From contig JACKQC010000019.1 of the NCBI GenBank assembly GCA_024233085.1, forward strand, positions 1 to 64,000: a DNA stretch of 64,000 nucleotides, read 5' to 3'. The notes under the pieces are model-generated. The model did no database searches. It was given only the letters and a program-made list of their open reading frames with translations, and was not told the origin of the DNA. The position numbers and the translations under genes are program-made. This document shows positions 1 to 8,640 of the stretch, piece by piece. How positions within the stretch are numbered: the stretch's first letter is position 1; each line of letters begins with the position of its first letter. The stretch is from Akkermansiaceae bacterium (GTDB lineage: Bacteria > Verrucomicrobiota > Verrucomicrobiia > Verrucomicrobiales > DEV007).

Positions 1-2359
1 CGCGCTTGAGGCGGCGTTTGACGATGGGTTTCAGGCGGCGGGCGAGGCGCTCCTGCAAGGCGGGCGCGGAGCCGGCGGCGAGGGGTTTCTCGAAGCGCTC
101 GGCGAATTCCTTTCGCCCGCCGAGATAACCGGGCAGGACGAAATTCACGATGGACCAGAGGTCGCGGACGCTGTTCTCGATGGGGGTGCCGGTCAGGGCG
201 AGGCGGCGGCGGGCGCGGAGGCGGTTGACGGCTTTCGTGACCTGGGCGTCGGGATTCTTGATGTGCTGGGCCTCGTCCAGCACGACGGTGGCGAACTCGC
301 GACCACGCCAGGCGTCGATGTCGAGGCGCATCAGGGCGTAGCTGGTGACGAGCAGGTCGGCGGTGTCGCCCTCGGCGGCGAGGGTCTCCATCCGGCTCGG
401 GCCGTCAATGGCGACGGCTTTGAGTGAAGGGACGAATTTCGCGGCCTCGGCCATCCAGTTGCCGACGAGCGAGGAGGGACAGACGACGAGGGACGGGCCG
501 TCGGCGGATTTGAGAAAGGCGAGGGTCTGGAGGGTTTTCCCAAGACCCATGTCGTCGGCGAGGATGCCGCCCATCCCCCGCTCCGCCAAGGATTGCAGCC
601 AGGCGACGCCCTCGGCCTGGTAGGGGCGCAGGGTGGCGGCCAGGTCGCCGAGGTCGCCAAACGCGAGCTTTTCGGCGGGCGCCCGGGTCCACGGCGCCTT
701 GCCGGAAACGGCGACACCGGACGCCTCGGCCGTCTCGCGCAGGTAGGCGGCGTGGCGGTGATCGATCTCGAAAAGGCCGGGCCGGGCCTGGCGCGGATCG
801 CAATCGGCGACGGCTTCGCTGAGGTCGTCCACCAAGGCGGGATCGAGCACGGCGAAGCGTCCGTTCGGCAGGGCGCGCGCGTTTTGCCCCATTTGAAGGA
901 GGCGCTGGATCTCCTGTCTCGGAATCGCCTCGCCGGCCGGGGTGGCGAATTCCACCGCCATCGCGAACCAGTTCTCGCCGCCGCCGGGCTGGAAATCGAA
1001 GGTGGCCGACACGGGCTCGACTTTCGTCCGCGCGTGGGCGAAGCGCTCGCCGGCCGAGGTTTTCCACGACGGATCGAGCCTCGAACAGCCGTGGGCGAAG
1101 AAATGCAGGATGGCGGGCTTGTCCTTGAGGGCAAACCGGCCGCCGGCATCGGGTCCGGCGAAACCGAGGGACTCCAGCCGGGCGGCGGCGCGGCGCTCGA
1201 AGGCCGGGTCGGTCACGAAGACACGATCCGGCGCGGCGGCCACCTCGACGGGCTCGGCTTTCCCGCTCCCGGCGGGCCGAACCCGGGCGCCGTCCGCGTA
1301 GTCGAAGCGCAGGGTCGCCTCGAGGTGGTTCAACGAGCCTTCGAGGTCGAGGATCACGGAGGGGACGAGGACTTCGGGCAAACCGGCGCGGGTTTCGGCC
1401 GGGACTTCGAAGAATTCCTCCAACGCCTCCAACACGGGAACCGCCAAAGCCGGGTCGAGGCGCAGTCCCTCGCCAAACACCGGTCGCATTCCAGCGGGCA
1501 GGCCGGGCGCGACGGGCCGAAAGGTGTCGCCGTCCAAAACCCAGGCCACCTCGGCCCCGGCCTCGCACAGGGGCACGACGCCGGCGGGCCAATCGACGCG
1601 CAGGGTGAAATCTTTCATCCGCAGCGCCGGACGGAAGGGCCTGACCTCGATGGTGGCGGCGCGGTCGCGGCCGAATCCGACGCGGGGATGGCCCGCTAAA
1701 GCGTCCAGCAGCCGAAGAAACGCGGCGCGCGGCAGGGCGAGCATGCCGGGCACGGCGTCGGGCGACAGGCTCTTGAGCGCCTGCCAGAGCGGCGCGTCGC
1801 GGGCGTCGAGAAACAGGGTGCGGTCTTTCCCCGCGGACGCGAGCAGGGCGCGTTTCCCGGCCAGCTCGACCTCGATTCCCGCCATGGCCCGGTCGCGTTC
1901 CCAGGCGCCGGCGAGGTTGGGCGGGATGACGACGAAAAGCCGGGCGGGCTCGGCGTCGTCGGTGGCCAGTTCGGTCATCGCCGGCCAGGGATCGTCCGCC
2001 GCGGCGGTCTTCGCGGCGGTCGAAGCGCCGGGAGTCTCGATCGCCGTTTCGGGAGGGGCGGCCGACGGGCCTTTGGGATCGAGAATTTCAAGCCCGACCG
2101 CCAGGGCGTGCGCGCAAATGGCGCCCTCGCGCCGGGACAGCGGGCAGGGACAGGCGTTTTCCAGATTTGTCGCCGACCGGACCCGCACCCGCACGCGGAG
2201 CGGCTTGCCCCGGTCCTGAACGAGGCCGCTGAGGACCCCGTCGCGGTATTCGGCCTCGGCGACCTTTCCCGCGGCGTGTATCTGGCGCGCGGCCTTCATC
2301 TCGCGCCAGCCGCCCGCGTCCATGAGCAGCTTTTCCGTCAGCGGAACGGTGTCGGTCAT
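1..2359 (-). CDS. SNF2-family DEAD/DEAH helicase with SWIM zinc finger (partial, 3' end outside window)
   Basis: The frame is open from the ATG at 2359 to base 1, giving 786 codons without a stop, so the gene runs off the left edge. Near residues 70-88 there is a SWIM-type zinc finger (CPC...CAH). The SNF2 ATPase begins around residue 580: Walker A DDMGLGKT near 605 and the DEAQH box near 693. The visible part ends in the RRLKP/KRRLKR segment that normally closes the first RecA lobe, so the C-terminal helicase lobe lies outside the window. Such proteins are ATP-driven translocases on duplex DNA, acting in nucleoid or transcription remodelling, and the exact bacterial role is usually unknown. 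The start lies 12 bp after the stop of the NfeD-like gene, so it is probably the last gene of a secA-nfeD-helicase transcript. The residues between the zinc finger and the ATPase show no motif I recognise. Confidence 0.88.
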   Translation of the reverse strand, partial: MTDTVPLTEKLLMDAGGWREMKAARQIHAAGKVAEAEYRDGVLSGLVQDRGKPLRVRVRVRSATNLENACPCPLSRREGAICAHALAVGLEILDPKGPSAAPPETAIETPGASTAAKTAAADDPWPAMTELATDDAEPARLFVVIPPNLAGAWERDRAMAGIEVELAGKRALLASAGKDRTLFLDARDAPLWQALKSLSPDAVPGMLALPRAAFLRLLDALAGHPRVGFGRDRAATIEVRPFRPALRMKDFTLRVDWPAGVVPLCEAGAEVAWVLDGDTFRPVAPGLPAGMRPVFGEGLRLDPALAVPVLEALEEFFEVPAETRAGLPEVLVPSVILDLEGSLNHLEATLRFDYADGARVRPAGSGKAEPVEVAAAPDRVFVTDPAFERRAAARLESLGFAGPDAGGRFALKDKPAILHFFAHGCSRLDPSWKTSAGERFAHARTKVEPVSATFDFQPGGGENWFAMAVEFATPAGEAIPRQEIQRLLQMGQNARALPNGRFAVLDPALVDDLSEAVADCDPRQARPGLFEIDHRHAAYLRETAEASGVAVSGKAPWTRAPAEKLAFGDLGDLAATLRPYQAEGVAWLQSLAERGMGGILADDMGLGKTLQTLAFLKSADGPSLVVCPSSLVGNWMAEAAKFVPSLKAVAIDGPSRMETLAAEGDTADLLVTSYALMRLDIDAWRGREFATVVLDEAQHIKNPDAQVTKAVNRLRARRRLALTGTPIENSVRDLWSIVNFVLPGYLGGRKEFAERFEKPLAAGSAPALQERLARRLKPIVKRRLKR

Positions 2360-2371
2360 CCCCCGCCCTCG

Positions 2372-2836
2372 CTATGCTTCGCGAACGATCACGCCGCTCA
2401 TGTCCGTGCCGACCACCCGCACCGCCGCGCCTTTTTCGATCACACCGCTCTCGGCGACGGCGTCGACCCGCTCGCCCTCGATCCGCACCCGGCCGGAGGG
2501 ACGGAGATCGGTCAAAGCCTCGCCGACCTGGCCGATCCGACGATCCGCCGGGCGATCCGTTCCCGCGCCGGCCAGCGTCTCTTTCAGGACCATCTCGCGG
2601 GTGAAGGGCAGCCGGTGAAAATGCCTCATCCACACCGTGAAGATCGTGAAGCCGAAAATCGCGAGCCCCACCGAGGCCAGCGTTCCCGGCCAGAGGCCGT
2701 ATTCGACAAAGACCAGGATCACCGCCACCAGCAGGCACAGGGCGCCGACGACCCCGATGACACCGCCGGGCAGGACCATCTCCGCCAGCAGGGCCAGGAT
2801 GCCGACGAGGCTGAGAACGATAATGGTGGTGAACAT
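2372..2836 (-). CDS. short NfeD-like membrane protein
   Basis: This 154-residue protein starts at MFTTIIVLS, 28 bp downstream of the secA stop. An open frame extends further upstream but would overlap secA. It has two or three hydrophobic segments in the first 80 residues, including LPGG turns typical of NfeD proteins. A soluble C-terminal OB-fold-like domain follows, with the signature VGxxGxxxTDLRPSG and an EKGAAVRVVG strand. It is the short NfeD class without a protease domain; such proteins partner SPFH/flotillin proteins in membrane microdomains, but no SPFH gene is visible here. The C-terminal domain is clearly paralogous to the end of the large NfeD protein at 51927-54185 (shared MVLKE linker, TDLRP and EKGxAVRV). 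Confidence 0.8.
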   Translation of the reverse strand: MFTTIIVLSLVGILALLAEMVLPGGVIGVVGALCLLVAVILVFVEYGLWPGTLASVGLAIFGFTIFTVWMRHFHRLPFTREMVLKETLAGAGTDRPADRRIGQVGEALTDLRPSGRVRIEGERVDAVAESGVIEKGAAVRVVGTDMSGVIVREA

Positions 2837-2864
2837 GACCGGCTTTCGGTGCTGTCCGGCCGGC

Positions 2865-5800
2865 TCAGCCGTTGCGGCCGCAGCAGGCCTTGTATTTCTT
2901 CCCGCTGCCGCAGGGACAGGGGTCGTTGCGTCCGACCTTGGGCTGCTCGCGCCGGACGGGGAGATTGAGACGCGGCCCCGAATCCGCGGGCGCGCCGCCT
3001 TCGCCCGCCGATCCGCCGCCGCCGAACCCGCCGCCGGTGAGGTCGGAGAGCACGTCGGCACGGCTGAGGCGCTGGGGCAGATTGCTGAGAAAGCTGTGAT
3101 AGCTGTCCGGCCGCGTCGTCGTGCGGAAGAGCCCCTGCAGCACGTCCGTCTTGATCCGGTCCATCAGCCCGAGGAAGAGGTCGTAGGCCTCGGTCTTGTA
3201 TTCGATGAGCGGGTCCTTCTGCGCGTAGGCGCGCATCCCGATCGCCTCGCGCAGGCCGTCCATCTCGTAGAGGTGCTCCTGCCAGAGCTTGTCGACGGCG
3301 TTGAGAATGACGTAGCGCTCCAGGTCCTCGAGCACATCGGGGTCTTCGTGGGCGGACTTCAGCTCGTAGGCCGCCTTGATGCGCTCGCCGATGAAATCGA
3401 CATTTCCCTCCGTGTCGCGCGACTCGAACGCGGCGTCCTTTTCCCGCAGGCCGATGAGAAAGGTGGAGTTTACCCAGTGGAGAATGGCCGGATAGTCGGG
3501 CTCGCCGGAATCGAGATCGACAAACTCCGCGAAGCGCGCCGGCACGGCTTCCTCGATCACCTCGAGGATGAGCGCGTGGGGGTCCTCGGTGTCGAGCACC
3601 TCGTTGCGGTAGCCGTAAACGACGGCGCGCTGGTTGTTCATCACGTCGTCGTATTCGAGGACGCGCTTTCGGGAGACGTAATTGCGCTGCTCGACCTTGC
3701 GCTGGGCGTTTTCGACGGATTTGTTCAGCCACGGGTGCTCGAGTTCCTGGCCTTCCTCGAGGCCGAAGCGCTCCATCATCCGCGTCATGCGCTCGGAGGC
3801 GCCGAACTGCATCATCAGTTCGTCCTCGAAGCTGACGTAGAAAACCGACAGCCCCGGATCCCCCTGGCGGGCGCAACGGCCGCGCAACTGGCGGTCGATG
3901 CGCCGGCTCTGGTGCCGCTCGGTGCCGATCACGAAGAGACCGCCCAGATCGGCGATGCCTTCGCCCAGCTTGATGTCCGTGCCGCGGCCGGCCATGTTCG
4001 TGGCCACGGTGACCGCGCCGCGATGGCCCGCGCGGGAGACGATCTCGGCCTCCTGCATGTGGTATTTCGCGTTGAGCACGTTGTGGGTGACCTTTTCGCG
4101 CTTCAACATCCGCGACAGGGTCTCCGACGACTCGACGCTCGCCGTGCCGAGCAGGATGGGCTGACCCTTGGCGTGGTGTTCTTTCACCAAATCCACCACC
4201 GCCTTGAATTTCTCGCGCCGGGTCTTGTAGATTTTGTCGTTGAGATCCTTGCGTTGCACGGGCCGGTTCGTCGGGATGACGAGCACGTCGAGCTTGTAGA
4301 TGTCGTGAAACTCGGCCGCCTCGGTTTCGGCGGTCCCGGTCATCCCGCCGAGTTTTTCGTAGAGGCGGAAGTAGTTCTGGATCGTGATCGTCGCGTAAGT
4401 CTGCGTCTCGCCCTCGATCTTGGCGCCCTCCTTCGCCTCGACCGCCTGGTGCAGTCCGTCCGACCAGCGCCGGCCCGGCATTTTGCGGCCCGTGTTTTCG
4501 TCGACGATCATCACGCGATTGTCCTCGACGACGTAGTGGACATCCTTTTCGTAGAGACAGTAGGCGCGCAGCAACTGCGAGATGGTGTGCATTCGCTCGC
4601 CCTGGGCGGACATTTTCTCCTGCAAATCGTGCTTGGCCTTTTCCTTCGCCTCGCCGGAGAGATCGGGATCGCCATCGATCTGGGAAAACGCCGCCGCCAG
4701 ATCGGGCAAAACGAACGCGTCCGGATCGCCCGGGCTGAGAAACTCGCGCCCTTTCTCGGTCAGTTCGGCCTCGTGCTGCTTCTCGTCGAGCGTGAAGAAC
4801 ATCTCCTCCTTGATCGCGAAGAGCGCCGTCTTCTGCGGGTCCTTGTAAAAGTCGAGTTCGGTCTTGTCGATGAGGCGCCGCAGTTCGGGGTCCTCCATGG
4901 CGCGCAGCAGGCCGCGGTTGCGCGGCTGACCGAGTTTCACTTTGAAAAGCGACTCGCCCGCCCCCTGGGAATCGCCGGACTCGAGCAACTTTTTCGACTC
5001 GCCGGCCAGTTGGTTGCAGAGCTGGGTCTGCTTGCGGACGAGCTGCTCGATCTGCGGCTTGTAGCGGTCGTATTGCTGATCCTGGCGCGCCACCACGGGA
5101 CCGCTGATGATGAGCGGCGTGCGCGCCTCGTCGATGAGAATGGAGTCCACCTCGTCGATCAGCGAGTAGTAATGCCCGTTCTGCACCTGATCGCCCTTGC
5201 CGCGGGCCATCCCATTGTCGCGCAAGTAGTCGAAACCGAACTCGCTCGCCGTCCCATACGTGATGTCCTGACGGTACTGCTCGCGCCGGATGTCGCCGCG
5301 CTGATCGTTCTGAATGCAGCCCACCGTCAGGCCGAGGTATTTGAAAAGGTGCCCCATCCACTCCGAGTCGCGCCGGGCGAGGTAGTCGTTCACCGTCACC
5401 ACATGCACGCCGAGGCCGGTCAGCGCGTTCAAATACACCGGCAGCGTTCCCACCAGCGTTTTTCCCTCCCCGGTCGCCATTTCCGCGATCATCCCGCGGT
5501 GCAGACCGATGCCGCCGATCAACTGCACGTCGAAATGGACCATCTCCCATTTCACCGGATGATCGCAGACATTCCATTCGGTGCCGCTGAGGCGGCGGGC
5601 CGCGTTTTTCACCACCGCGAAGGCTTCGGGCAGGATGTCCTCGAGATATTTCCGCCGGATGGCCGGAAAATCGTCCCGTATTCCCTGGAAAAGCTCCTGT
5701 CCCCGCAGGATTTCCGCCACGGCGGCGTCACGGTCCAGGCTCCCCGCCCGGTCCGGATCGGTGAAATCGCGCAGGGCGGCGAATTCCCCCTTCAGCGCCG

Positions 5801-6065
5801 CGAACCGCTCCGCCCATCCCGAGAGCACGGCGAGGAGCGCGTCGGCCTCCAGCGCGGCGAGCTTGCGCTCGTTGAAAAGCTCGATGCGCTCGTTGTAGCG
5901 GTCGAGATGAGCCTTCCACCCAGCGGTTTTTTCCTGAAGCACCCGCTCGGGTTGCTGCTGGAGCTGGGCCTCGATTTCGTTGATGCGCGCCACCACCGGC
6001 AAGATTCGGCGAATCTCGCGCTGATTTTTGGAGCCGATAATTTTCTTTAAAAACCACTGGAACAT
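2865..6065 (-). CDS. secA: preprotein translocase ATPase SecA
   Basis: This 1066-residue protein is the motor ATPase that pushes unfolded preproteins through SecYEG. The start MFQWFLKKIIGSKNQ matches the usual SecA N-terminus, so the 33 extra upstream codons were not used. Visible motifs are Walker A GEGKT near residue 196, the DEVDS/DEARTP region near 302, the TGTAETEAAEF and TNMAGRGTDIKL motifs of the second motor domain, and a C-terminal SEC-C zinc knuckle (DPCPCGSGKKYKACC) for SecB/ribosome contact. It is about 165 residues longer than E. coli SecA. One insertion of roughly 90 residues lies before the LPEAFAVV segment and another follows the DEARTPLIISG motif. Large insertions of this kind are known in other non-proteobacterial SecAs. 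It lies upstream of the nfeD-like and SNF2 genes on the same strand. Confidence 0.97.
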   Translation of the reverse strand: MFQWFLKKIIGSKNQREIRRILPVVARINEIEAQLQQQPERVLQEKTAGWKAHLDRYNERIELFNERKLAALEADALLAVLSGWAERFAALKGEFAALRDFTDPDRAGSLDRDAAVAEILRGQELFQGIRDDFPAIRRKYLEDILPEAFAVVKNAARRLSGTEWNVCDHPVKWEMVHFDVQLIGGIGLHRGMIAEMATGEGKTLVGTLPVYLNALTGLGVHVVTVNDYLARRDSEWMGHLFKYLGLTVGCIQNDQRGDIRREQYRQDITYGTASEFGFDYLRDNGMARGKGDQVQNGHYYSLIDEVDSILIDEARTPLIISGPVVARQDQQYDRYKPQIEQLVRKQTQLCNQLAGESKKLLESGDSQGAGESLFKVKLGQPRNRGLLRAMEDPELRRLIDKTELDFYKDPQKTALFAIKEEMFFTLDEKQHEAELTEKGREFLSPGDPDAFVLPDLAAAFSQIDGDPDLSGEAKEKAKHDLQEKMSAQGERMHTISQLLRAYCLYEKDVHYVVEDNRVMIVDENTGRKMPGRRWSDGLHQAVEAKEGAKIEGETQTYATITIQNYFRLYEKLGGMTGTAETEAAEFHDIYKLDVLVIPTNRPVQRKDLNDKIYKTRREKFKAVVDLVKEHHAKGQPILLGTASVESSETLSRMLKREKVTHNVLNAKYHMQEAEIVSRAGHRGAVTVATNMAGRGTDIKLGEGIADLGGLFVIGTERHQSRRIDRQLRGRCARQGDPGLSVFYVSFEDELMMQFGASERMTRMMERFGLEEGQELEHPWLNKSVENAQRKVEQRNYVSRKRVLEYDDVMNNQRAVVYGYRNEVLDTEDPHALILEVIEEAVPARFAEFVDLDSGEPDYPAILHWVNSTFLIGLREKDAAFESRDTEGNVDFIGERIKAAYELKSAHEDPDVLEDLERYVILNAVDKLWQEHLYEMDGLREAIGMRAYAQKDPLIEYKTEAYDLFLGLMDRIKTDVLQGLFRTTTRPDSYHSFLSNLPQRLSRADVLSDLTGGGFGGGGSAGEGGAPADSGPRLNLPVRREQPKVGRNDPCPCGSGKKYKACCGRNG

Positions 6066-6183
6066 GGAGGCGGGAAGGTATTTCGGAAGTCTTAAAGAAT
6101 CAAGGCGGGATGCCCGGGCGGAGAGGAGAAAGGCTTTTGACCACCCGGGGCGCGATGCGTTCAAGCACCCCGGCGGCCTCGCG

Positions 6184-6225
6184 GACCCAACAGGGTTGAG
6201 TCAACGACACAACCCTGTTAAGTCA
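6184..6225. repeat. 41-bp palindromic element, copy A
   Basis: The left arm GACCCAACAGGGTTGAGTC is followed by a short spacer and a right arm that is its imperfect reverse complement (core AACAGGGTT at 6189-6197, AACCCTGTT at 6211-6219). It is one of eight copies in the window and lies in the parA-secA gap. Confidence 0.85.
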
Positions 6226-6238
6226 ACCGCCGATCCGG

Positions 6239-6303
6239 CATGTGGCATGGCCATCCTGGCCATGATTTTCGGTGGAAAACGTGGCTTGGGCATTTTGCCC
6301 AAG
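6239..6303 (+). repeat. two tandem GTGG stem-loop repeats
   Basis: Two stem-loops with the same architecture follow each other. The first has arms CATGGCC/GGCCATG with loop ATCCT. The second, CTTGGGCATTTTGCCCAAG, has 7-bp arms and loop ATTTT. Both are preceded by GTGG, and the second is followed by TTTTCGCGG. The stems differ but base pairing is kept, as expected of a selected hairpin or of a mobile palindromic family. Confidence 0.75.
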
Positions 6304-6373
6304 TTTTCGCGGCCCCGGCCTTCGCCCCGGAAAGGCCCTTCACCCGTGCCCAACAGATCGCCTGCACCCGATC

Positions 6374-6396
6374 CACGGGCGGGATGCCCGTGCCAC
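6374..6396 (-). repeat. GTGG stem-loop repeat 3 bp after parA stop
   Basis: On the minus strand this reads GTGG, then arm CACGGGC, loop ATCCC, arm GCCCGTG: the same 7-5-7 layout as the copies at 6239-6303 and 12687-12709. It lies immediately downstream of the parA stop codon, where it could act as an mRNA 3' hairpin. There is no T-tract, so a classical terminator is not supported. Confidence 0.7.
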
Positions 6397-6398
6397 AG

Positions 6399-7181
6399 TC
6401 AGGCCGTCGCGACCGCGGCGTGACGCTGGAGAAACTCCTCGGCCAGGTTTCGGTAGGCGACCGCGCCGGAACAGCTCGGGGCGTACTCGATGATGGTCTG
6501 CCCGTAGCTCGGCGCTTCGCCGAGACGGATGTTGCGCGGGATGATGGTCTGATACGTGACCTCCGGAAATACCCGGCGCACATCGTTGATTACCAGCGAG
6601 GAAAGATTCGTCCGCGAATCGGCCATCGTCATCACGATGCCCTCCAGCACGACTTCGGGATTGGCGCCGGAGTTCTTGATCTGCTCGTGGACTCCGACAA
6701 TTTTCGCCAGGCCCTCGAGCCCGAAATACTCGCACTGGAGCGGAACGATCAGCTCGTCGGCGGCGGCCAGCGCGGAAGTCATCAGCACCCCGAGCGAGGG
6801 CGGGCAGTCGAGGAAGACAAAATCGGCCATGCCCGTCTTCTTGAATTCCCGCAGCAGGGACCGGAGCCGGACGAGGTGGTCGTCGGCGCGGGCCAGCTCG
6901 ATCTCGCACCCAGCCAGATCCATGTCGCAGGGGATCAGGGAGAGATTCTCGTATTTGGTCGGGATGACGAGATCGGCCACGTTTCCGCCGCCGATAAGGG
7001 ACTGGTAAATGCTTTCGTTTTCCCCCGGCACCAGCCCAAAGGCGCTGGTCGCGTTGGCTTGCGGATCGAGATCGAGCACGACGACGCGCACCCCCCGCTC
7101 GGCGAGACAGGCCCCCAGATTCACGGAGGTGGTGGTTTTTCCGACGCCGCCTTTCTGGTTGGCGATGGCGATGATCTTCAT
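6399..7181 (-). CDS. parA: ParA/Soj family chromosome-partitioning ATPase
   Basis: This 260-residue protein starts with the deviant Walker A motif of ParA ATPases (MKIIAIANQKGGVGKTTTSV). It also shows the Walker A' region (VVVLDLDPQANAT), a Walker B-like FLDCPPSLGVL near residue 118 and the IPLQCEYFGLEGL segment. ParA binds DNA non-specifically in its ATP form and, with ParB at parS sites, moves the chromosomal origin or plasmid to the cell poles. The usual partner parB is not adjacent: the next gene downstream is secA and upstream is hisI, so parB must lie elsewhere. The length and 'Soj' type suggest the chromosomal class. A palindromic repeat begins 3 bp after the stop. Confidence 0.92.
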   Translation of the reverse strand: MKIIAIANQKGGVGKTTTSVNLGACLAERGVRVVVLDLDPQANATSAFGLVPGENESIYQSLIGGGNVADLVIPTKYENLSLIPCDMDLAGCEIELARADDHLVRLRSLLREFKKTGMADFVFLDCPPSLGVLMTSALAAADELIVPLQCEYFGLEGLAKIVGVHEQIKNSGANPEVVLEGIVMTMADSRTNLSSLVINDVRRVFPEVTYQTIIPRNIRLGEAPSYGQTIIEYAPSCSGAVAYRNLAEEFLQRHAAVATA

Positions 7182-7323
7182 GTTCGGATTTCGGGGGGGA
7201 ACGGGTCAGGATGAGCGGGTCGCTACTGTGGCAGAAATCGCCGCCGGGGAAAGCCGAAAACCGTTTCCGATCTCCGTTCGGCCAGGGAAAGGAGACGCGC
7301 CGCCGACGCCGGCGATGCGCCCC

Positions 7324-7791
7324 TCACTTCGGGGCGTAAACGGAGTCCGGATCGTAGGCGGGCTCGTCGATTTCCCGCCCCAGCGGCACGGGACGGCCAA
7401 ACTCGGCGGCGCCGGTTTCGACCCGCCGGTAAAAGCAACTGCGGTAGCCGTTGTGGCAGCATCCGGGGCCTTTCTGGCGGACTTTCAGCACCAGCGCGTC
7501 CTGATCGCAATCGGTGAGGATGCGCTCCACCACCTGCACGTGGCCGGAGGTCTCGCCTTTGTGCCACAGTTTCCGCCGGCTGCGGCTGAAATAGACGGCC
7601 TCGCCCTTTTCGAGCGTGAGGCGCAGGGACTCGGCATTCATGAAGGCGACCATCAGCACCTCGCCGGTGTCGGCGTCCTGCGTCACGGCGGTGATGAGGC
7701 CGGCCTCGTCGAATTTCGGGGCGAATTCGAGCCCCGTTTCGACGTGTTGGCGGTCGTCCCGGGAGGCGAACTGGATGGCTTCGGCATTCAT
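7324..7791 (-). CDS. hisI: phosphoribosyl-AMP cyclohydrolase HisI
   Basis: The 155-residue product catalyses the third step of histidine synthesis, opening the adenine ring of phosphoribosyl-AMP. Diagnostic residues are the SRSRRKLWHKGETSGHVQ segment, the metal-binding CDQDALVL and the GPGCCHNGYRSCFYRR motif. This is the monofunctional HisI form: it ends soon after that motif and has no HisE domain. The start at MNAEAIQF (7791) gives a normal length; an in-frame extension to 7872 lacks family similarity and reaches into the region upstream of tmk. No other his gene is near, so the pathway is scattered in this genome. tmk is divergently transcribed about 100 bp away. Confidence 0.93.
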   Translation of the reverse strand: MNAEAIQFASRDDRQHVETGLEFAPKFDEAGLITAVTQDADTGEVLMVAFMNAESLRLTLEKGEAVYFSRSRRKLWHKGETSGHVQVVERILTDCDQDALVLKVRQKGPGCCHNGYRSCFYRRVETGAAEFGRPVPLGREIDEPAYDPDSVYAPK

Positions 7792-7892
7792 CCGGGGACA
7801 GTGGCGCGCCTTGGCCGGTCGCGCCAGCCGATTTCGGAATTTCCGCGCTGGACACGGCATCGATCGATGCAACCCGTCAAAAGACCCGAACG

Positions 7893-8534
7893 ATGCAGCA
7901 ACAACGCGGCCAATTCATCAGCTTCGAAGGCTCCGAAGGATGCGGAAAGTCCACCCAGATCGCCCGGTTGGAGCGCCGGCTGGCGGAGTCGGGGCGCCCC
8001 CCGCGGCGAACCCGCGAACCGGGCGGCACCTTCATCGGCGAACAGGTGCGACATCTCCTTCAGCACACCGAGGAGGCCGAAAACATGACCGCCGAGACCG
8101 AGCTGCTGCTCTTCGCGGCCAGCCGGGCTCAACTGGTCCGCGAGACGATCGCCCCCGCCCTCGCCGCCGGCACGTGGGTAATCGCGGATCGCTTTCTCGA
8201 CTCGACCACCGTTTACCAGGGCGCCGGCCGGGGACTGGATCGCGAAGCGCTGGCCGCCATCAACGCCTTCGCCGTGGGCGAGTGGATGCCCGACGTGACC
8301 TTCCTCCTCGACATGGACGCCGCCGCGGCCCACGAACGGGCGCTGGCCTCGGCCGGCGGTCACCCCGACCGGATGGAAAAGCTTCCGCTGGTCTTTTTCG
8401 AGCGGGTCCGTCAAGGTTACCTCGATCTGGCCCGCGAGTTTCCCGACCGGATCGTCACCATCGACGCCACCGGAGGCATCGACGAGATCGCCGCGACGAT
8501 CTGGACGGTCTGCCGGGAGCGTTTCGGCCTCTAA
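7893..8534 (+). CDS. tmk: thymidylate kinase
   Basis: The 213-residue protein phosphorylates dTMP to dTDP for DNA synthesis. The P-loop is GSEGCGKST at residues 13-21. The DR(Y/F/L) substrate motif appears as ADRFLDSTTVYQGAGRG near 107, and a REPGGT motif that contacts dTMP follows residue 40. Length and domain layout are normal for the family. It is followed 106 bp later by holB on the same strand, an arrangement common in bacteria (tmk-holB). Confidence 0.95.
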   Translation: MQQQRGQFISFEGSEGCGKSTQIARLERRLAESGRPPRRTREPGGTFIGEQVRHLLQHTEEAENMTAETELLLFAASRAQLVRETIAPALAAGTWVIADRFLDSTTVYQGAGRGLDREALAAINAFAVGEWMPDVTFLLDMDAAAAHERALASAGGHPDRMEKLPLVFFERVRQGYLDLAREFPDRIVTIDATGGIDEIAATIWTVCRERFGL

Positions 8535-8560
8535 ACTAAGAATTCAGCCAATTCTGGAAG

Positions 8561-8592
8561 AAAAATCCGTGTCATCCGTGAAATCCGTGGTT
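8561..8592 (+). repeat. dispersed ATCCGTG-type repeat
   Basis: ATCCGTG occurs three times within 28 bases in the tmk-holB gap, ending in GTGGTT. A related degenerate copy lies at 41977-42006 in front of another gene, with AAAAAATCCGTGTC then CCATGGTTC. Both copies are intergenic on the plus strand, just upstream of a plus-strand start. Confidence 0.6.
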
Positions 8593-8640
8593 CCGCCCAC
8601 GTCCACCCGCAAACCGCGCCATTTTCCCGATTAACTCGCC

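Larger units (their letters stand above)
6066..6398. other. 333-bp intergenic region rich in palindromic repeats
   Basis: No gene is supported between parA and secA. The stretch holds one copy of the 41-bp inverted repeat (6184-6225) and three 7-5-7 stem-loops of the GTGG family (6239-6261, 6281-6303 and, on the minus strand, 6374-6396). The promoter of secA must lie in the part nearest 6065, but I see no convincing -35/-10 pair there. Confidence 0.7.

Noticed and set aside
2637..6050. 1137-residue open frame antisense to secA
   Set aside because: It is the complement of secA with no family similarity; long antisense frames are expected at this GC content.
6285..6303. Hairpin CTTGGGCATTTTGCCCAAG as a rho-independent terminator
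   Set aside because: It is followed by only four T residues, lies far from any plus-strand gene end, and fits the GTGG repeat family better.
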